Shown here: positions 27,068-34,673 of the stretch, piece by piece | Layout of the letters: each line of letters opens with the position of its first letter | How positions within the stretch are numbered: the first letter of the stretch is position 1 | Assembly: GCF_900111875.1 (NCBI RefSeq) | Contig: NZ_FOJU01000003.1 | Location: 310,001-374,000 of the forward strand | DNA length: 64,000 nt | Direction of reading: 5' to 3' | From: Poseidonocella pacifica | GTDB taxonomy: Bacteria; Pseudomonadota; Alphaproteobacteria; Rhodobacterales; Rhodobacteraceae | Position numbers and translations under genes: made by a program | Notes under the pieces: model-generated | What the model saw: the letters and a program-made list of their open reading frames with translations, nothing else | The model's database searches: none | What the model was told of the DNA's origin: nothing

Positions 27068-27936
27068 CGGCGCTTCTTGGTGTCGTCTGGGCTCTGACTG
27101 GTGGCGCATCCGAACCGCCAGCCGGGCCCGCGCGCTTCGAGGCAAGTTACACATGGCAGTTCGGCCATGACGAATTTGGCGGACTCTCTGGGATAGAGGT
27201 TGATCCGGAGGGTGGAAGCTTCGTCGCGCTCTCTGACCGGGGGAGGATTTTCTCCGGCAGGATCGTGCGCGAAGGGAACCAGATCACGCGGATTTCCGAC
27301 GTGCAAACCGTGCCGCTGCGCGATGACAAGGGGAATTACCCCCCGCGCTTCTACCCTGACCCCGAAGGGTTCGCACGGCATCCCTCAAACGGGCGGTATT
27401 TCGTGTCCTTCGAAGGGTTCACGCGCATTTGGCACTATGACCCGGCGTTCTCCATCGCGCGTTGGGTGAGGGAGATGCCGAACTTTCGTGACTTTGCGCC
27501 CAACGGCGGACTGGAGTCGTTGGCCATCGATCAGCGTGGCCGTATTTACGCCATACCCGAAGAGATCCCGGACGGGCAGCCCGGACATCCCGTCTATCGC
27601 TTGACGGGGAAAAAGTGGGAAATGCCCTTCCGCCTGCCAGAGCGGGGTGCATTCCTCCCCGTGGAGGCGGATTTCGGCCCCGACGGTTGGCTTTACCTGC
27701 TGGAGCGGGAATTCTCCTCACTGCGGTTTCGCTCTCGGGTAAGGCGGTTCCTCATCGACGGGGACCGGATAGTCACCGAAGAGCCAGTTTTTGAAAGCGG
27801 CCCTGCGGTTCATGACAATCTCGAAGGGCTCTCGGTCTGGCGCGATGGGCAAGGCCGCATACGCCTGACGATGGTTTCGGACGACAATTTCAAGTTCTTC
27901 CAGCGCACCGAGATTGTAGAGTATAGCTTGCCATAA
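27040..27936 (+). CDS. Esterase-like activity of phytase family protein
   Basis: A 298-residue secreted protein with an N-terminal signal peptide (about 1-23). The body is a beta-propeller-like domain of the esterase-like activity of phytase family, with GGLSGIEVDPEGGSFVALSDRG, DPEGFARHPSNGRYFVSFEG and HDNLEGLSVW as blade motifs. A phosphatase or lactonase-type role is possible but unproven. It overlaps mepA by 28 bases. A periplasmic location fits both. Confidence 0.83.
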   Translation: MRLRITGALAALLGVVWALTGGASEPPAGPARFEASYTWQFGHDEFGGLSGIEVDPEGGSFVALSDRGRIFSGRIVREGNQITRISDVQTVPLRDDKGNYPPRFYPDPEGFARHPSNGRYFVSFEGFTRIWHYDPAFSIARWVREMPNFRDFAPNGGLESLAIDQRGRIYAIPEEIPDGQPGHPVYRLTGKKWEMPFRLPERGAFLPVEADFGPDGWLYLLEREFSSLRFRSRVRRFLIDGDRIVTEEPVFESGPAVHDNLEGLSVWRDGQGRIRLTMVSDDNFKFFQRTEIVEYSLP

Positions 27937-28017
27937 GCCGCGCTCTGCACTAGAGACCGCGCGTTCCGGCCCTAGCGGCCCAAGTCTCCGCGACCTTGTC
28001 AAAACGGAAAAACAGTC

Positions 28018-28647
28018 ATGACCCGCAGCATCCTCCCCGGCGTTCTCGCCATGGCGACCATCGTCGTCGCCTCGAATATCCTCGTTCAATTCCTGATCTT
28101 TGACGGCCTCCTGACATGGGGCGCCTTCACCTATCCCTTTGCCTTTCTCGTGACCGACCTGATGAACCGCATCTATGGTCCGGGGCCTGCGCGCAAAGTG
28201 GTTTTCGCCGGTTTTCTTGTGGGCGTCGTCTGTTCGCTGATCGGCTCTCAGATCATGCTGGAGTACGGCCCCGCCGTTCCACTGCGCATCGCGATCGCCT
28301 CTGGCACGGCGTTTCTTGTCGCGCAACTTGTTGATGTCAAAGTATTTGATCGCTTCCGCGGCGGGCAATGGTGGCGCGCGCCTCTGGTTTCTTCGCTGGT
28401 GGGCTCTGCGCTGGATACGGCGCTTTTCTTCACGATCGCCTTTGCCGGGTTCCTGACCTTTGGCGCGATGGCCGATGCGCAGGTTTCCTGGGCGCTGGAG
28501 TCTGTGCCGTTCCTCATGACGGGGCCGGTTGCGCCGCTTTGGGTCACGCTTGGATTTGCCGATTGGCTTGTCAAACTTGCCGTCGCTTTGATCGCGCTTG
28601 TACCTTTTCGCATCATCGTGGGGGCGCTCTTGCCGCGCACCACATGA
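28018..28647 (+). CDS. Queuosine precursor transporter (VUT/YhhQ family)
   Basis: A 209-residue inner-membrane protein with six helices. TYPFAFLVTDLMNRIYG is the diagnostic motif of the YhhQ/VUT family, which imports 7-cyano-7-deazaguanine or related bases for queuosine in tRNA. The later part (FADWLVKLAVALIALVPFR) matches the last helix. It stands 81 bases after the phytase-like gene and before the unusual 28.7-kb RNA locus. Confidence 0.88.
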   Translation: MTRSILPGVLAMATIVVASNILVQFLIFDGLLTWGAFTYPFAFLVTDLMNRIYGPGPARKVVFAGFLVGVVCSLIGSQIMLEYGPAVPLRIAIASGTAFLVAQLVDVKVFDRFRGGQWWRAPLVSSLVGSALDTALFFTIAFAGFLTFGAMADAQVSWALESVPFLMTGPVAPLWVTLGFADWLVKLAVALIALVPFRIIVGALLPRTT

Positions 28648-28718
28648 TTTTGTTTTGACATCACGAAAAACTGTGCCACCTTTTTCAAAGGCGAAACATT
28701 GAGAAAGGAGGTGATCCA

Positions 28719-28775
28719 GTGTCGAGAGAAGCATTGGAGAGAGGTGTCGGAACAGTTCGGGAGGTCATCCTCTGA
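28719..28775 (+). CDS. Predicted 18-residue peptide with an extreme ribosome-binding site
   Basis: A GTG-started ORF encoding MSREALERGVGTVREVIL, ending at TGA 28773-28775. It is below the size at which coding statistics help, so the call rests on the 16-base complementarity to 16S rRNA ending two bases before the start codon. The short spacing from the GGAGG core (7 bases to GTG) is normal. The peptide is charged and amphipathic with no signal or membrane segment. It may be a translated product or a decoy that holds 30S subunits. I do not recognise a family. Confidence 0.5.
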   Translation: MSREALERGVGTVREVIL

Positions 28776-28848
28776 GGCAGCCCTGAGGGGGCTGACCCCC
28801 CGGATTGGTGGCTTGCCTAACCGGCCCCACCTCCGCAAATTCTCGGAA

Positions 28849-28880
28849 GGGCCGTCCATCGCCGGGCGGCCCTTTTTTTA
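28849..28880 (+). terminator. Strong intrinsic terminator
   Basis: GGGCCGTCC (28849-28857) pairs with GGGCGGCCC (28864-28872) in a 9-bp stem with one G-U pair and a 6-base loop, followed by seven T residues (28873-28879). It is the clearest rho-independent terminator in the window, and closes the short transcript before arfB. Confidence 0.9.
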
Positions 28881-28924
28881 TTCGGCGTTTTGGGCTAACC
28901 CTCTGAAAAGCGGGTGTGACTTTC

Positions 28925-28966
28925 GTATGACATACGTATGACTCCGCGGCATACAAAAGGTATGAC
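28925..28966 (+). repeat. Three GTATGAC heptamers upstream of arfB
   Basis: GTATGAC occurs at 28925-28931, 28936-28942 and 28960-28966. The first two are 11 bases apart, and between them lies the perfect palindrome CATACGTATG. The third overlaps the region just before the arfB start (ATG 28973). The spacing of one helical turn suggests a protein-binding site; no regulator is implied by the neighbours. Confidence 0.45.
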
Positions 28967-28972
28967 ACGGCC

Positions 28973-29380
28973 ATGAAGATCACCGACGACATTGAGCTTG
29001 CCGATTGGGAGTTGACCGAGCAGTTCACCCGCTCCTCCGGGCCCGGCGGGCAGAACGTCAACAAGGTGTCCACCGCCGTTGAACTGCGCTTTGAGGCGGC
29101 GCGCTCCCCCAACCTGCCCGGCCCGGTCAAGGCGCGGTTGCGCAGGCTCGCGGGGCGACGCTGGACCAAGGAGGGGGCGCTGATCATTCAGGTGGAGGAA
29201 ACCCGCAGTCAGGCGCGCAACCGAGAGATCGCCCGCGAACGCCTCGCCGAGTTGATCCGGGCAGCCACCGTCAAACCCAAACGCCGCATCCCGACCAAAC
29301 CCACGCGCGGATCGAAAGAGCGGCGGCTCAAGGCGAAGAAGGTCCGGGGCGACGTGAAGGCGCTGCGGGGGAAGGTGTAA
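28973..29380 (+). CDS. arfB: Alternative ribosome-rescue factor ArfB (peptidyl-tRNA hydrolase)
   Basis: A 135-residue release-factor-like protein that frees ribosomes stalled without a stop codon. The catalytic GGQ is at residues 25-27 in SSGPGGQNVNK, and the C-terminal tail is highly basic (KPKRRIPTKPTRGSKERRLKAKK-type), as needed to enter the empty mRNA channel. The ribosome-binding site is weak (AAAAGG, 12 bases upstream). Three GTATGAC repeats lie in its promoter region. It follows a short transcript built around the anti-SD tail of 16S rRNA, an interesting neighbour for a ribosome rescue factor. Confidence 0.92.
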   Translation: MKITDDIELADWELTEQFTRSSGPGGQNVNKVSTAVELRFEAARSPNLPGPVKARLRRLAGRRWTKEGALIIQVEETRSQARNREIARERLAELIRAATVKPKRRIPTKPTRGSKERRLKAKKVRGDVKALRGKV

Positions 29381-29539
29381 GATCAGAGAATAGCTTTGAG
29401 CCGACTTTGACGGATGCTGCAAAGCGGACGAATGTCCGGTACTTCAAAAAATGTCGCGGAAGACCGATAGATCTGAATAGCATCTTTTTTGCGACACAAG
29501 AAGTTGCAGGTTAGTGAAGAAGCTTGAGCGAGGAAACGT

Positions 29540-30415
29540 ATGATTCGATCATTTGGTATTTCAGCAATCCTGATATTGAGCGCCCAAGCGTCGGCGGGTG
29601 AGACCTTAACCGGTGGCGAATTCTATGAAGATCGTAGTGGGTATCCTTGCTTTACGACATTACATACGGATGCAGAAAAAAGCGTCACTTTGCAGCTATC
29701 TGACTACAAAGACGTCTGGTCCCTCAAATTCATTATCTCCGATCGAGCTTCCGTCTACCGCCGGTTCTTCGACAGCCAGGGCCTGCGTGATGCAGATGCA
29801 TTCAAGGACGCCTTCGGCGGGGTGCGTATCGGTGAGCGTTCGTTTGATTTCAACGATACGTCGCTCATCGAGGTCCAGCGCCAAGACGTGGACGAAAAAA
29901 CTGCCGGCATATTCAGCGTTGACGAGCGGCACAATGTGGCGCGCGCCTTGGAAGCGATGGACGATGATGGAATTGAGATACGAGACTTGGTGTCATTGGA
30001 CGGCAACGTCGAGGCCTTGAGCCAATTCCGCGCCTGCTCTTACGCCGCAATGGGGCTTCAAGAGGGCGAAAGGGTCGAAACGGATTTCCGGGCTGAATAC
30101 CGTATGATCTTTGAAGGCGCTTTCAAAAGCTGGATAACAAGCATGGCGCGGGCGGAGCATTGTCTTGTGGCGCAGTTTGATGATGACGCGGTGTCAGAGG
30201 TGGTCGCCGCAGCAACGGAGGCCTTTTATCCGGGCATTATGAACTTCCGCAAACGCAGTGGATACCAGGAAGACCTTGAGGGAATACTTCCTATGGCAAA
30301 ACTTTCTGGCATGATTGAGGCTAGGACGGAAGGGTGCCTTATGGTGGGTAGTTTGGCGGACGTTTCGCGGATACCAGTTGACAGAGCGATTGAAGAAGCT
30401 GCGACGCTAGATTGA
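29540..30415 (+). CDS. Secreted protein of unknown function
   Basis: I do not recognise this 291-residue protein. It has a signal peptide (about 1-19, ending ASAG) and then a soluble, acidic body with four well-spaced cysteines (in GYPCFTT, FRACSY, AEHCLV, EGCLMV) that could form disulfides in the periplasm. No enzyme motif is visible. The gene and its upstream region are visibly richer in A/T than their neighbours and use codons such as TTA, ATA and AGA that nearby genes avoid. It stands between arfB and the leftward pncB gene. Recent acquisition is likely. The start ATG 29540 has GAGG about 8 bases upstream. Confidence 0.65.
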   Translation: MIRSFGISAILILSAQASAGETLTGGEFYEDRSGYPCFTTLHTDAEKSVTLQLSDYKDVWSLKFIISDRASVYRRFFDSQGLRDADAFKDAFGGVRIGERSFDFNDTSLIEVQRQDVDEKTAGIFSVDERHNVARALEAMDDDGIEIRDLVSLDGNVEALSQFRACSYAAMGLQEGERVETDFRAEYRMIFEGAFKSWITSMARAEHCLVAQFDDDAVSEVVAAATEAFYPGIMNFRKRSGYQEDLEGILPMAKLSGMIEARTEGCLMVGSLADVSRIPVDRAIEEAATLD

Positions 30416-30502
30416 CGCCCCCCGCTCCCTCATTTTTCGGCGAATGAACGCAGCCGTTGGAGCTACGACAGCGAAAGCTTATTCTTTCCGCATAGCCCGC
30501 CT

Positions 30503-31792
30503 TTAAACCACCACCTCCAGCCGTTCCTGTTTCCCCACTCCGAACACGCGTTTGTAACGGGCGATTTCGTCTTCCGGGCCCATGGCCTTGTTGGGGTTGT
30601 CGGAGAGTTTCACCGTGGGGCTGCCGTCGGCGGAGATGGCTTTGCAGACAAGGCTGAAGGGGGCGAGGCGGTTTTCGGGGGTCAGGCCGCGGAAATCGTT
30701 GGTGAGCAGGGTTCCCCAACCAAAGCTGACGCGGGTGCGGTGGGCAAAGCGCGCGTGCAATTCGAGGATCTTGTCGACATCGAGCCCGTCGGAGAAAATG
30801 ACCAGCTTTTTCCTGGGGTCCTCGCCCCGGTCCTGCCACCAGCGGATCGCGGTTTCGGCCCCGGCGGCGGGATCGCCGCTGTCGATCCTGATCCCGGTCC
30901 AACCAGCAAGCCAGTCGGGCGCGCGGGCTAGGAAGCCTTCGGTGCCGTAGGTGTCGGGGAGGATCATGCGCAGGTTGCCCGAATGCTCCTCATGCCAATC
31001 GGCGAGCACGTCATAGGGCGCGCGGGCGAGCGCCGCGTCATCCTCGGCGAGCGCGGCATAGACCATGGGCAATTCGTGGGCATTGGTGCCGATCGCCTCC
31101 AGATCGCGGTTCTTGGCGATGAGACAATTGGAGGTGCCGACGAATTTGGAGCCGAGCCCTTCGAGCATGGCCTGCACGCACCAATCCTGCCAGAGGAAGG
31201 AATGGCGGCGGCGGGTGCCGAAATCGGCAATGGCGAGCCCGTCGACCCCGCGCAGCTTTTCCACCTTGCTCCAGAGTTTGGTCATGGCGCGGGCATAGAG
31301 CACCTGAAGCTCGAACCGGCCCATGTCGTGCAGGACGGCGCGGCCGCGCAATTCCATGAGCACCGCGAGGGCCGGGATTTCCCACAGCATCACCTCCGGC
31401 CATGAGCCTTCGAAGGTCAGCTCATACTGATCGCCGACGCGTTCGAGGTTGTAGGGCGGCAGCGAGAGATTCTCGAACCAGTGGACGAAGTCCGGGCGGA
31501 ACATCTGGCGTTTGCCATAGAAGGTGTTGCCGCGCAGCCATGTGCTCTCCCCCCGGCTGAGCGAGAGGGAGCGGATGTGGTCAAGCTGTTCGCGCAGTTC
31601 CCCCTCGTCGATGAGCCGGGCAAGCGGCACGTCGCGGGATCGGTTGATGAGGGAGAAGGTCACCCGCGTGTTCGGGTGCTTGCGGAACACCGACTGGCAC
31701 ATCAGCAGCTTGTAGAAATCCGTGTCGATGAGCGAGCGGACGATCGGATCGATCTTCCATTTGTGGTTCCAGACGCGTGTCGCGATGTCCAA
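30503..31792 (-). CDS. pncB: Nicotinate phosphoribosyltransferase
   Basis: A 429-residue enzyme making nicotinate mononucleotide from nicotinate, PRPP and ATP. The start region DIATRVWNHKWKIDPIVRSL and DTDFYKLLM are typical. FGTRRRHS carries the conserved His phosphorylated by ATP, and GTSNCLIAK and RIDSGDP bind substrate. I place the start at TTG 31792, which has AGGGAGA 7 bases upstream; the open frame extends further from another TTG with no site. It is the last gene of a leftward run pncA - degenerate kinase - pncB. Confidence 0.92.
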   Translation of the reverse strand: MDIATRVWNHKWKIDPIVRSLIDTDFYKLLMCQSVFRKHPNTRVTFSLINRSRDVPLARLIDEGELREQLDHIRSLSLSRGESTWLRGNTFYGKRQMFRPDFVHWFENLSLPPYNLERVGDQYELTFEGSWPEVMLWEIPALAVLMELRGRAVLHDMGRFELQVLYARAMTKLWSKVEKLRGVDGLAIADFGTRRRHSFLWQDWCVQAMLEGLGSKFVGTSNCLIAKNRDLEAIGTNAHELPMVYAALAEDDAALARAPYDVLADWHEEHSGNLRMILPDTYGTEGFLARAPDWLAGWTGIRIDSGDPAAGAETAIRWWQDRGEDPRKKLVIFSDGLDVDKILELHARFAHRTRVSFGWGTLLTNDFRGLTPENRLAPFSLVCKAISADGSPTVKLSDNPNKAMGPEDEIARYKRVFGVGKQERLEVVV

Positions 31793-31861
31793 ATCGGGTC
31801 TCCCTCGGCCTACCGGGGCCAAGTGTTACGCGATGCGGGCGTCGGGGGAAAGCGCGCAGGA

Positions 31862-33907
31862 TCAGGCCGCGTCGCGCGGCAGGTCAAGCCGCTTGGCAAT
31901 GGCCGTGAAGAGCTGGTCCGCCGTCGGGGGGAAGGCCAGCATCCCGGGTTTCGCCCGACCTTCGGGCGCGATGCAGATCGCGGGGACCCGTGTGTAGCAC
32001 TCGAGAATATCGGCCACGGCTCCGCCGGGGAGGTGTTCGGAATGCAGCAGAAGGTCCGGCACGTCGAGCTCGAGCGCTTCGCGGAGGTCCCGCGCCGATC
32101 CCGCCATGCGGATGCGCGCGCCCGTCTTTTCCAGCAGGCGCTCATAGCAGGTGCGGATATGGGGGCGATTCTCGGCCAGAAGCACCGTGCAACCGTCAAG
32201 CGCGGGCAGCCCGGCGATCTCTGTTTCCGTGTCCTCCGGATCGGCGCAGGCAAAGCGGAAGCGCGCGGACCAGCCCCCGGTGGAGGGATCATCGCCGGTT
32301 TCCAGCGCGCCGCCCATGAGCAGCGCAAGATCGGCGCAGACGTCGAGGCTGAGGGGGATCCGGGTGCCATCGCCTTCGAGGGGGGCTCCGGCCTCTCCCT
32401 TGCGGGGGGCGGTTGTCTTGATCTCCAGCGTGACGTCATGGCCTTGGCGGGTTTTCTCGTGCCGCACGCGCAGGACGACCCCGCCACCGGAGGTCACGCG
32501 GATGGCGCGGCGCAGCAGGCTTTCGACGATTTCGCCCACGCGGTCGGCGGGCCCTTCGACGCGCAGGCCGGCATCGGCGACGAAATCGAGATCCAGAAAG
32601 AGGCCCTTGCGGCGCGCGGTGGGGCGCAGCTTGCGGATCGTTTCCGTCAGGCAGGCATCAAGCCCGAAGGCCGAGCGGTGCTGGACAATCAGGCTGGGAT
32701 CCTCCCGCGAGAGGGTGATGAGCGCGGCCACGCGCGCACCGAGCGCAGAGGCCTCCGGCGTGCCGGTATCGAGCGCGCAGGCGACTTCGGTTTCGAGGAA
32801 TTCGAGCAGGACAGCATGCGCCTCGCCGGAATCCACGGCGGCATCGAGCACCTCTTGGAGCACCACCGAATCGCGCCGCTCGACGGAAATATCCCGGTCG
32901 ATGCAGATGATGAGATCGGTCTGGCCGTTCCGCCCCGGCAGAGGCACGAGCGAGGTTTCGATCCAGAGGGGCGTTCGATCCTTGCTATAGGCGCAAACCT
33001 CGGTGCGCAGGGATTGCGCCCACGAGACGGCCTCTTCGATCGCGCGGATGGAGGACTCCGACGTGTCTGCGCCATAGAGCAGTTCCGCGCGTGTCTTGCC
33101 GACAGCTTCGGCGCCGCTGTACCCGGTCAGCAGGGAAAACGCACGGTTGACCCATTGCACCCGGCCCGCCGCGTCCGAGATGGTCACCGCATCGCTGGCA
33201 TGGCGCGCGACGAGCGATAGCTTGACCACCTCGTCCTGTTCGGCGCGCAATTCCTCATAGGCGTTTTCAAGCTCCTGCTTGCTGCGGATCAGATCCTCTC
33301 GGGAGAGGACGGATTCCTGCGCGCGGCGCGACACCGCCCGTAGGTGCAGCGCGATGGGCACGCCGATCATCAGCCCGGTGATCGCGACAATCATCAAAAG
33401 CGAACGGTCCGCGCCCCGGACGATGTCGATGAGCCAAAGGGAGGTGATCGCGGCCACGAGCGGCACAATGCGCAGCAGCGTGATCCGCGGTACCGTCGAC
33501 AAAAGCCCCCCCGAATCGAGCGCGACAGCGGTGGAGAAGGCGATGACGAGGAAATAGGCGGCCGGATCAGGCGCGCCGAAAGACCACAAAAGCGCCAAGG
33601 CCGCGGCGATGGAGAACCCGTGGACGGCGGCGGCGACCCCTGCCACCTGCCAGCGGCGCGTGGCCTCTCCGTCCATGGGTTCCTGAGCCGTGATCGCCCG
33701 CAGGACAAGGGCTTCGACGGCCTCCGCGGCAAAACCGAAAAGCGCCACGGCAAGACCCACGCGGGGCGCGATGGCCGCCATGATGATCCCGCCGCAGGCG
33801 ATGATGAAGAGCGCACGCATGCGGCGGCCGACCTGACGCTCAGCGGCATAGGTCAGCAAGGCACTCGCGCCGTTCGCCTCGGTGGTGATCGCGTTTTGGC
33901 CGGCCAT
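31862..33907 (-). CDS. Degenerate membrane-bound hybrid histidine kinase
   Basis: A 681-residue protein with six or seven membrane helices (about 28-195), a coiled coil, a clear PAS domain (about 230-340) and then the remains of a hybrid kinase. The dimerisation helix (about 350-400) has no HE-x-R-x-P box. The ATPase region (about 430-555) lacks the N-box Asn (IVESLLRRAI) and has no DxGxG. The receiver-like end (about 575-675) reads LLLHSEHLPGG where the phospho-acceptor Asp should be. All catalytic motifs are therefore lost while the frame is intact, arguing for a conserved non-catalytic role. It sits between pncA and pncB on the same strand. Confidence 0.8.
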   Translation of the reverse strand: MAGQNAITTEANGASALLTYAAERQVGRRMRALFIIACGGIIMAAIAPRVGLAVALFGFAAEAVEALVLRAITAQEPMDGEATRRWQVAGVAAAVHGFSIAAALALLWSFGAPDPAAYFLVIAFSTAVALDSGGLLSTVPRITLLRIVPLVAAITSLWLIDIVRGADRSLLMIVAITGLMIGVPIALHLRAVSRRAQESVLSREDLIRSKQELENAYEELRAEQDEVVKLSLVARHASDAVTISDAAGRVQWVNRAFSLLTGYSGAEAVGKTRAELLYGADTSESSIRAIEEAVSWAQSLRTEVCAYSKDRTPLWIETSLVPLPGRNGQTDLIICIDRDISVERRDSVVLQEVLDAAVDSGEAHAVLLEFLETEVACALDTGTPEASALGARVAALITLSREDPSLIVQHRSAFGLDACLTETIRKLRPTARRKGLFLDLDFVADAGLRVEGPADRVGEIVESLLRRAIRVTSGGGVVLRVRHEKTRQGHDVTLEIKTTAPRKGEAGAPLEGDGTRIPLSLDVCADLALLMGGALETGDDPSTGGWSARFRFACADPEDTETEIAGLPALDGCTVLLAENRPHIRTCYERLLEKTGARIRMAGSARDLREALELDVPDLLLHSEHLPGGAVADILECYTRVPAICIAPEGRAKPGMLAFPPTADQLFTAIAKRLDLPRDAA

Positions 33908-33973
33908 GTCACTCGTCCACTACTTTTCAGAAAGCGACCGTAGCGAACGGCTCGTTAAGATACCGCAAACGGC

Positions 33974-34579
33974 TCAGAGCAGTGTGACGCCCGCGTCCCG
34001 CATGCCCGCCTGTGCCGCGGCCAGCGATCCATCGAGGTCGATGGCGCGGCAAAGCTCCTGCCGGACCTCAACCTCATAGCCCAGCCGCGCCCCATCGACG
34101 GCGGAGAAATTCACGCAGAAATCCGTGGCCAGCCCCACGAGCGTCAGCCGCTCTATGCCCCGAGTGCGTAGATAACCGTCGAGCCCGGTTGGCGTCCTGT
34201 GGTCGTTTTCGAAAAAGGCGGAATAGCTGTCGACGGCGGGGTTGAACCCTTTGCGCACGATCATCTGGGCCGCATCGGTGCGCAGATCGGGACGGAACGC
34301 CGCGCCCCCGGTGCCCTGAACGCAGTGGTCGGGCCACAGAACCTGTGGGCCATAGGGCGCGTCGATCGTGGTGAAGGGGTCGCGCCCCGCGTGGGAGGAG
34401 GCAAAGGAGGAATGCCCCGCCGGGTGCCAGTCCTGCGTCAGCACCACGCAGGCGAACTCATCCATCAGCGCGTTGATCCCCGGCACGATGTCGGCCCCTC
34501 CCGTGACGGCCAATGCGCCGCCGGGGCAGAAATCGTTCTGGACGTCGATGACGATGAGGGCATGGGTCGCTGGCATCAT
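33974..34579 (-). CDS. pncA: Nicotinamidase
   Basis: A 201-residue isochorismatase-fold enzyme converting nicotinamide to nicotinate. The catalytic triad is D12 (VIDVQNDF), K110 (VRKGF) and C155 (ATDFCVNF). The metal site is D50, H52 and H85 (TQDWHPAGH, PDHCVQGT). It begins a leftward set with the degenerate kinase and pncB, which uses its product, so the two enzymes form the NAD salvage route. trhO diverges from it. Confidence 0.94.
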   Translation of the reverse strand: MMPATHALIVIDVQNDFCPGGALAVTGGADIVPGINALMDEFACVVLTQDWHPAGHSSFASSHAGRDPFTTIDAPYGPQVLWPDHCVQGTGGAAFRPDLRTDAAQMIVRKGFNPAVDSYSAFFENDHRTPTGLDGYLRTRGIERLTLVGLATDFCVNFSAVDGARLGYEVEVRQELCRAIDLDGSLAAAQAGMRDAGVTLL

Positions 34580-34673
34580 GGTGGGCTCCTTTTGCCCTAG
34601 AGGTGCGGCAATGACGCTCGGCGGTCAAGCGCGGGGATTGCGCGACGCCCTGCCCCGCCCCTATATGCGCGCC

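Larger units (their letters stand above)
28702..28880 (+). ncRNA. Candidate small structured transcript with full anti-16S ribosome-binding site and anti-SD mimic
   Basis: The tract AGAAAGGAGGTGATCC (28702-28717) is the exact reverse complement of the 3' end of 16S rRNA, far longer than a normal ribosome-binding site. An 18-codon ORF follows. Downstream are a hairpin at 28778-28794 (CAGCCC/GGGCTG), a second at 28799-28823 (CCGG-TTGG/CTAACCGG with a bulge), then CACCTCC (28828-28834), which is perfectly complementary to GGAGGTG at 28707-28713 and copies the ribosomal anti-SD. A strong terminator ends the unit at 28849-28880. The 5' end is unknown; a TTGACA (28655-28660) is a possible -35 with no clear -10. 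Confidence 0.55.

Noticed and set aside
28702-28719. Antisense fragment of a 16S rRNA gene
   Set aside because: The identity to the complement of 16S rRNA ends after 18 bases; the flanks do not continue as rRNA, and a start codon and ORF follow at the right spacing.
28699-28941. 80-codon plus-strand ORF over the short RNA locus
   Set aside because: It reads through both hairpins, the strong terminator and the T-tract, so it cannot be expressed as one message; the 18-codon ORF in another frame fits the ribosome-binding site.
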